Shown: positions 58,839-64,000 of the stretch, in pieces
Layout: each line of letters begins with the position of its first letter
How positions within the stretch are numbered: the stretch's first letter is position 1
From: Cryptomeria japonica
Taxonomy: Eukaryota; Streptophyta; Pinopsida; Cupressales; Cupressaceae
Assembly: GCF_030272615.1 (NCBI RefSeq)
Contig: NC_081410.1
Coordinates: 147,492,849-147,556,848 of the forward strand
Reading direction: 5' to 3'
DNA: 64,000 nt
The notes under the pieces: generated by a model
The model's database searches: none
Told to the model about the DNA's origin: nothing
The model's input: only the letters and a program-made list of their open reading frames with translations
Position numbers and translations under genes: made by a program

Positions 58839-61800
58839 ATGGCATTTGGATCATCATATTCTCCTACTTTCATTGTGAATCCCACTATTGTTGAGGTTAA
58901 GGATAGGCTTAGACCTATTTTCAAGGAAGATTCTAATGGTGCATTTTCAAGGGTTCCCGATGGCGTAGTTTATGTGGAAGATGTCAGGGCCTATATTCAC
59001 TCCACCTTGGAGGATTTAGGCACTAGGGAAATCAAGGGAATGTATCAATTTGTGATACTAGGCAGCTCTGAAACAATAAAGTCGGAATATCGAATCATTG
59101 AAGACCTAGGGTTAATTAGAATCCTGTACATACCGGAATTCAAGGATGAAGTAATTAGATATGTTCTGAGCAGGGTTCATAATGAATTCATCTGGCTAGA
59201 CCTGCCTCACATGATCACCAAAGAAGCAATGCAGGCGGTCACTGGATTACCCAAAGTTGGACAGGAACCAAGAAATAAGATCTCCAACACTGTGGTTGAA
59301 AAGCTCACCGATGCAACCCATGATGGAAGGTCGACGAGGGTTAGCACCATTAAAGATACATATGTGAAATTTGCTAGCACGATCATTGGCTACAAGGTAA
59401 CTCAATCAAGTCGATTAAACTTTGTTGCCATTTCTTGTATCCATGTTGCATATCAAATGATAAAGAATGATGGAAAGTATTATTTGTGTGAATGGTTAAG
59501 AAGTGAATTAATGTTAAATCTTGGCAAGATCAAAGGTGTTAAAAAATGAACATTCAGGTTTGGCAATCTTATTGTTTGCTTGATGTTTTACTTCATGAAT
59601 GAGCTACCGGGTCTGGGAAAGAAATGTTGGGCTCATGACATACCGGTAGGTATGCAGATCAAAGATGCAATCACCGGTCTTGGCAGTAACATGGATAAGA
59701 AGCTTTGGGAATACTTTAAAACTTTTCAATAGAACATGAGACTGAGGGAGAGAATCTCCAAACACATTGTGGAGAAATACTCCACTGATATTTGCTTCAT
59801 GGTAAAAACAGATGAGACACTCATGGAAGTAGTGGAACCTAGAACAATATGGGTCACTGAATTGGGTTATGAAGTTGATGACAACATCTTGGAACTATAT
59901 GCTAAAATGTTGATTGATGCTCCTTTGGATGATAAGGCTGAACACTTTGGTACTGCAGAGGAGAAGGCTCTTGAGGTTAAAATTAGTTTCAACAAGAAAA
60001 GGAGGGAAAAGAAAATAGACAAAATGTCTGCATTTGTTCGAGATGTAATTCACAGGATAGATACAGAACTAGGTTCTGGATCTAAACAGGCAGATCAACC
60101 GGCAATGGCAGCTACAACAACTGTAGTGAAAATTGCTCTTGAGGTAAAGAGGCCTGAGACTTTCATTTCTTCTATCACTTCTGACTCTGATCCAGAGAAT
60201 AATCAACCTCTTGCATTCAGAAGGGTACAGAGGAAGAAAGATGACAAGCCTCCGATAGAAGAGAAGAAGGTGGAACCAAGGAGGAAGCTAGTAAGAAAGG
60301 TGACAACAACATCCACACCTCTGGCAAGGAAACCCACTCAGAAGAGGCAGCCTGCTCCATCTGCTCTTGCAACCCCCAGCAAGAAGAAAAAGAGTGTGAT
60401 AGATGAAGCAATTGAATATGATAATGTTACCATCACCCCCCCCCCCCAATGACTCGTGCAGAATTGATAGATGAGGTAACTAAAGATGGAACTTTGAAGA
60501 ATGTGTCAAATTTCTATGAAGATTTAGATGATAATGAGAAAAATGAAATGGAAGAAGCAATTTTGCTACATCTAGACTTATATAAGAAGGCTTTGGTAGA
60601 GATTTTGAAGGAAATCCCTTTATTGTAGAATAAGTTAGATGCAAGAAGATTAGATGCAATCAGGAGGGACAAAGAGATTAAAGAAGTTGAACTTTTGAGT
60701 ATGTGTGCTTCTATAAATAATGAGGAAATGAAAAGATGTGTAGAAGTTGCAAATAGAACAATCTTTAGCAGCAAACCCCGACAAATAAGCTTAATGATGG
60801 GTAGAGTCAATGAAATAATAAATGAGACTAAAGATGGTTGCGCTAAATTCTTCCAAAAGAATCCTAATTTCCTTACTTCTCAAGAAGAATTTTCTAAGGC
60901 AACATCTCCCACCATTCTGGACAAATTTGAAGGGAAAGGAATTTTGGGAAGTTCAGATCAAATTTTGAATGAATAGATAGATAATCCTAAAATTGATGAG
61001 AGTGTACAGACTAAACAGAAAAAGACAACATTTGTACAGTTTGAGCAAGGTAATGAACAAGTTACAGATAATATTATGGATAATACTCCACCGGCAGTAA
61101 CAGATATTGCACCAAGTGGCAAAGCCACTGGTGCAAAAGAGGATGAGAAAAGGGATACACCAGGAGAGGATAATGAAAATGAAGAAAAGAAAAAGGAGAT
61201 TGTATCGATAGTTGATTCCCCAGCAAAGCTTTTGGCAATTGACACTTCTCGAGTTGAGAAGAAATTGATCACAGAGATGAGTCCCACAGAGCTAATGATG
61301 ATGGCTACTCAAAAGCTAATGAAGGAGGGATGTACAGACAAAGGAATAATAGATCAAACAATAATAGTTTTGCACATATTGATTCCTGACTGTATGATTG
61401 AGAATGAAGAAAACCCTTCTGACAAGATTAAGGCATTGACATAGCACGTATCTAAAAACTTTCAATCATTGCAGCAAATTTTCGACTGGCAAGCACTTGA
61501 AAGATTTACTTTGGCTAAGAAAGCCGCTTTTGACCAGATTATTGAGATAGAGAATAGGAAGGTTGAAGAGAAACTTATACTTATTGAAAATTATTTGAAA
61601 TAGGGCATTAACATCTACACAGTCTTTTGTAATATAGAAATTCTTACAACAAATGTAGATAAGAGGTTAAAGGAGTTACAAGAAAAGATTGCTAATATTT
61701 CAAATTCTTTTGATGGACTAACTTCACTTACAACATCTATTGATGGACAAATTTTGACTGTGGAGAACCAAATTTTTGCTTTTGAAAAGGAAAGAGACAA

Positions 61801-61987
61801 GATTATTCGGAGAGCAAGAAGTCTCAAAGGTTTGGTGAGTCCAAGACTGGATTCACTTGGTGTACATGAGAGGGAATGTATGGACATGCTTGCGAATCCC
61901 ACACCGACAAAAGTCACTAAGAAAGAAACACTAGCGCACTCACTGAGTGGAATTGTATCCATATCTGAAACATTCAAAACTGGCTAG
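58839..61987 (+). pseudogene. Element B ORF2: about 1,050-codon protein of unknown function
   Basis: Starts MAFGSSYSPTFIVNPTIVEV. The first 240 codons hold VYVEDVRAYIHSTLEDLG, YVLSRVHNEFIWLDLPHMIT, KEAMQAVTGLPKVGQ and TYVKFASTIIGYKV. After a TGA at 59547 the same frame continues with LIVCLMFYFMNELPGLGKK, a TAG at about 59731, then the best-conserved block STDICFMVKTDETLMEVVEP with LGYEVDDNILELYA, and a basic linker (KKDDKPPIEEKKVEPRRKL). A C-run at 60437-60448 shifts the frame; the rest (60450-61987) is acidic/coiled-coil, including LYKKALVEILKEIP, MSPTELMMMATQKLMKEG and LERFTLAKKAAFDQI. Homologous to element A ORF2 along its length. The motif style (-T-EAI-A-TGLP) recalls plant transposon-associated domains, but I cannot name it. 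Confidence 0.7.
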
Positions 61988-62222
61988 GATACCTATATAC
62001 AGTTACTTGAGAAAGCTTATCTGAAAATCTTGAAATTGGTCAAGCTCCAGTAAGGTAATCTTTGGCATTGATGCCAAAGGGGGAGTATATGTATGTGAAA
62101 AATATGTATATAATCCTATGGGGAGGATATTAGACAGAGAGTATATTGCTCAGGGGGAGCGTGTTTTAGTTGAACCGACAGGGAATCCATTTCATTTTCA
62201 CATGAGTGTTGCCATCAATGCC

Positions 62223-62234
62223 AAAGGGGGAGAT
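62223..62234 (+). other. Element B polypurine tract
   Basis: AAAGGGGGAGAT directly before the 3' LTR. A second copy of the phrase GATGCCAAAGGGGGAG lies upstream at 62067-62082. Confidence 0.85.
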
Positions 62235-63135
62235 TGTTGGCAATTGACACTCATTGGATTCATATGTTGTCATTGATGGCAACAAGATTCTATAGAAGGC
62301 ATATACTGGTAGATATCGGCATTAGAGGCATACACCAGCAGATACCGACATTGGAGTAATCAGGGTCATCATCGACACCGGCACCGGCAGGGACAGCTAG
62401 TACTTCAGTGAAGCCAACATCAGTCTGGGATCTGAAAAGTTTTATTTGTAAAATCATTTTGTAATTATTGTATAGGGCCGACATCGAATATATTTTGTAT
62501 TGTAAGCCGACATAAGGAATATTGTTTGTAGATATATAAGTCAGTCTGTTAGGACATTTTGATATAAAACAATGTATATGACAAGGAAGTAGAATAAAGT
62601 GATGTGAAGCATATGTATCTAGGTCATTTGTATGCAAAATTAATATCATGCAAGGATCAATATATGGTTTGTAAAGCATTATAGGAGGAAAGAAGATATT
62701 GGCAAAAGGGTTTATGAACCGATACAAAACAAAGCTATAACTGAAACTCTTTTTGGCATTGCAAATGCATTTTGTGAGTTCATCATTACTGTTTTATCTC
62801 AACAGAATCTTGTAGTCAGTGAGACTCTTTTGTGTTGAGCAGTGTGCCTTCCTACATGTGTAGGCCCCCATGCTATGTAATATCTTTCATATGGCCAGTG
62901 AATTGATATTGTGGGTCACAAATCCTACCGTGGTTTTTCCTCTTTGATGTTTTCCATGTATAAAACTCTGTGTGTTATGGTGTTCATTCATGTGGCTGGT
63001 TTATTTACTTCATGTTATATGTTTCTTTATTTACCGGTTTATATGTGTATGTTGTAATAAGGTAAAATCTTATATTTACCGGCAGAACACTGATTCGCAC
63101 CCCCCCCCCCCTCTCAGTGTTCTTGGTTTCCAACA
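62235..63135 (+). repeat. Element B 3' LTR
   Basis: Aligns end to end with 56379-57282; ends in a C-run then CTCTCAGTGTTCTTGGTTTC and CAACA. Confidence 0.92.
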
Positions 63136-63140
63136 GGTTT
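63136..63140. repeat. Right target-site duplication of element B (GGTTT)
   Basis: Identical to 56374-56378. Confidence 0.9.
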
Positions 63141-64000
63141 ATGAATGAGTGTCGAATATGGGATAATAGAGAAGTATAGAATATCACTTTATTTCTATCT
63201 ATAGACAAACGACTTAAAAAGATGTTTTGGTCAAAGCTTTTGTAGTCATCTATAAATGATTGTGTTTCTTTCTCTCTATTGTATCATGCTATAAGATGCA
63301 TATATTTTTCTATGCATGTGAAATTATATGTTAGATATATCATGTTGCACCCTATTCAAACCCACCTTTTGACTCCAAATTGCTAGGTATATTGTGTAGG
63401 GTCAAGAGTTCTTATTCAAAATACTAAGAAAGTTTATGCTTCGTGGTTGTGTGGAAAAGCATCTCGACCATGTTATCATCCCAAAGTGAAGAATTCAAGA
63501 AGGATTAGTGTCAATAATTAACTATTAAACTATTTTGTGTTATTATTCTATTTTGTAAGGACCTCATGGTCTCAAGGTTCTTTGCTATTTTCCTCATTTG
63601 AGATGAGTTATGCAATCTTGGAGATTTATGGATTTAATTCATTTCCATTATGTATCATTTATTTGGAAAGAATATGATTTTTTTTTTTCATGTCTATCTT
63701 TGTCGCTACAACACTAACACCCTAGAAGGACACTATCACGAGCCCTTTGGGTGCATTAGTGTCATGTCCAAGCACTGGTGTCCATGAGACAACCTCCCAC
63801 ATTGTAGTCCTCTGTAACGTGCAAATGTCCTAGCCAATGAGGAATTCAAAGGCAAGGATTGATTCTTCAGACACCATGAATGAAGTAGACTAGGCTAGAG
63901 GTGCCCATGAAGATCTAGGATCATGAAAATGCTAGAAAGAGTTGGGGAAGAAGGAATAAGAATGACTACCCAGACACTGGATGTAATCGACGCACAAAAG
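63141..64000. other. Right-edge stretch, nothing recognised
   Basis: AT-rich with a T-run near 63679. No family-like ORF, no repeat pair with the rest of the window that I can support. Confidence 0.5.

Larger units (their letters stand above)
56379..63135 (+). mobile_element. Element B: complete polymerase-less LTR retroelement, 6.76 kb
   Basis: Two LTRs (904 and 901 bp), perfect 5-bp target duplication, tRNA-iMet primer site and polypurine tract make a structurally complete insertion in plus orientation. The 4.95-kb interior encodes ORF1 (coiled coil and four CCHC knuckles) and ORF2 (about 1,050 codons, unknown) and nothing resembling protease, RT, RNase H or integrase. It must rely on proteins from another element. 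It is homologous to element A in both ORFs and LTR ends. The LTRs differ by roughly a tenth in the part compared by eye, so it is older than element G. Confidence 0.9.

Noticed and set aside
1-64000. CRISPR array, bacterial operon or integron
   Set aside because: All direct-repeat arrays lack unique spacers of constant length, and the protein content is plant retroelement and host plant gene.

Overview
The window looks like nuclear DNA from a very large, repeat-rich plant genome. My best guess is a gymnosperm, because gene density is very low, one host intron is longer than 6 kb, and several LTR elements of 7-18 kb are nested and partly decayed; I cannot prove the species. Only one host gene is recognisable: the first coding exon of a vacuolar-sorting receptor on the minus strand (6228-6543). 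Its intron runs off the left edge and contains a dead hAT transposase (about 1370-2460). Nearly everything else is retrotransposon.

Regions: 1-6227 is receptor intron 1; 6228-6650 is exon 1 and promoter; 8140-8875 is a probable solo Copia-type LTR; 9979-42350 is a Russian-doll nest. The outermost layer, element C (LTRs 9979-11574 and 40759-42350, minus orientation), is an old Ty3/Gypsy-derived element that keeps only protease, G-patch and linker sequence. Element A (16035-40716, minus) sits inside C, just after its primer site. It is Copia-like in its primer site but has no polymerase: it carries a CCHC gag and a second long ORF of unknown function. A was itself hit twice: by a complete 331-bp TRIM (39040-39370) in its gag, and by an 18.25-kb Tat-lineage Ty3/Gypsy element G (17497-35744) in its second ORF. 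G has a perfect 5-bp target duplication (CATAT), gag, protease, G-patch, RT, two RNase H domains and integrase on the minus strand.

G is the most interesting object. Between its integrase and 3' LTR lies an oppositely transcribed gene for a plant mobile domain (PMD) protein with its own TATA box, a 25-codon first exon, an in-phase 1.1-kb intron and a long second exon. The intron holds an array of the octamer TAGCGCAT at 18/21/21-bp spacing (60-bp higher-order unit). The same octamer recurs, mostly at exact 21-bp steps, in the leader upstream of gag at the other end of G. Relative to each transcript the octamer points the same way.

42351-48060 is AT-rich with no gene I can support. 48098-49480 is a degenerate array of about 57-bp hairpin units around a TATA box, leading into a broken long ORF of unknown family (49547-53500, element D). 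56379-63135 is element B, plus orientation, with a perfect GGTTT target duplication, 904/901-bp LTRs, tRNA-iMet-type primer site and polypurine tract. It belongs to the same polymerase-less family as A and carries ORF1 (coiled coil plus four CCHC knuckles) and ORF2 (about 1,050 codons, unknown function). All element ORFs carry stops or frameshifts, so none looks autonomous as it stands. Identities and repeat counts here were judged by eye.
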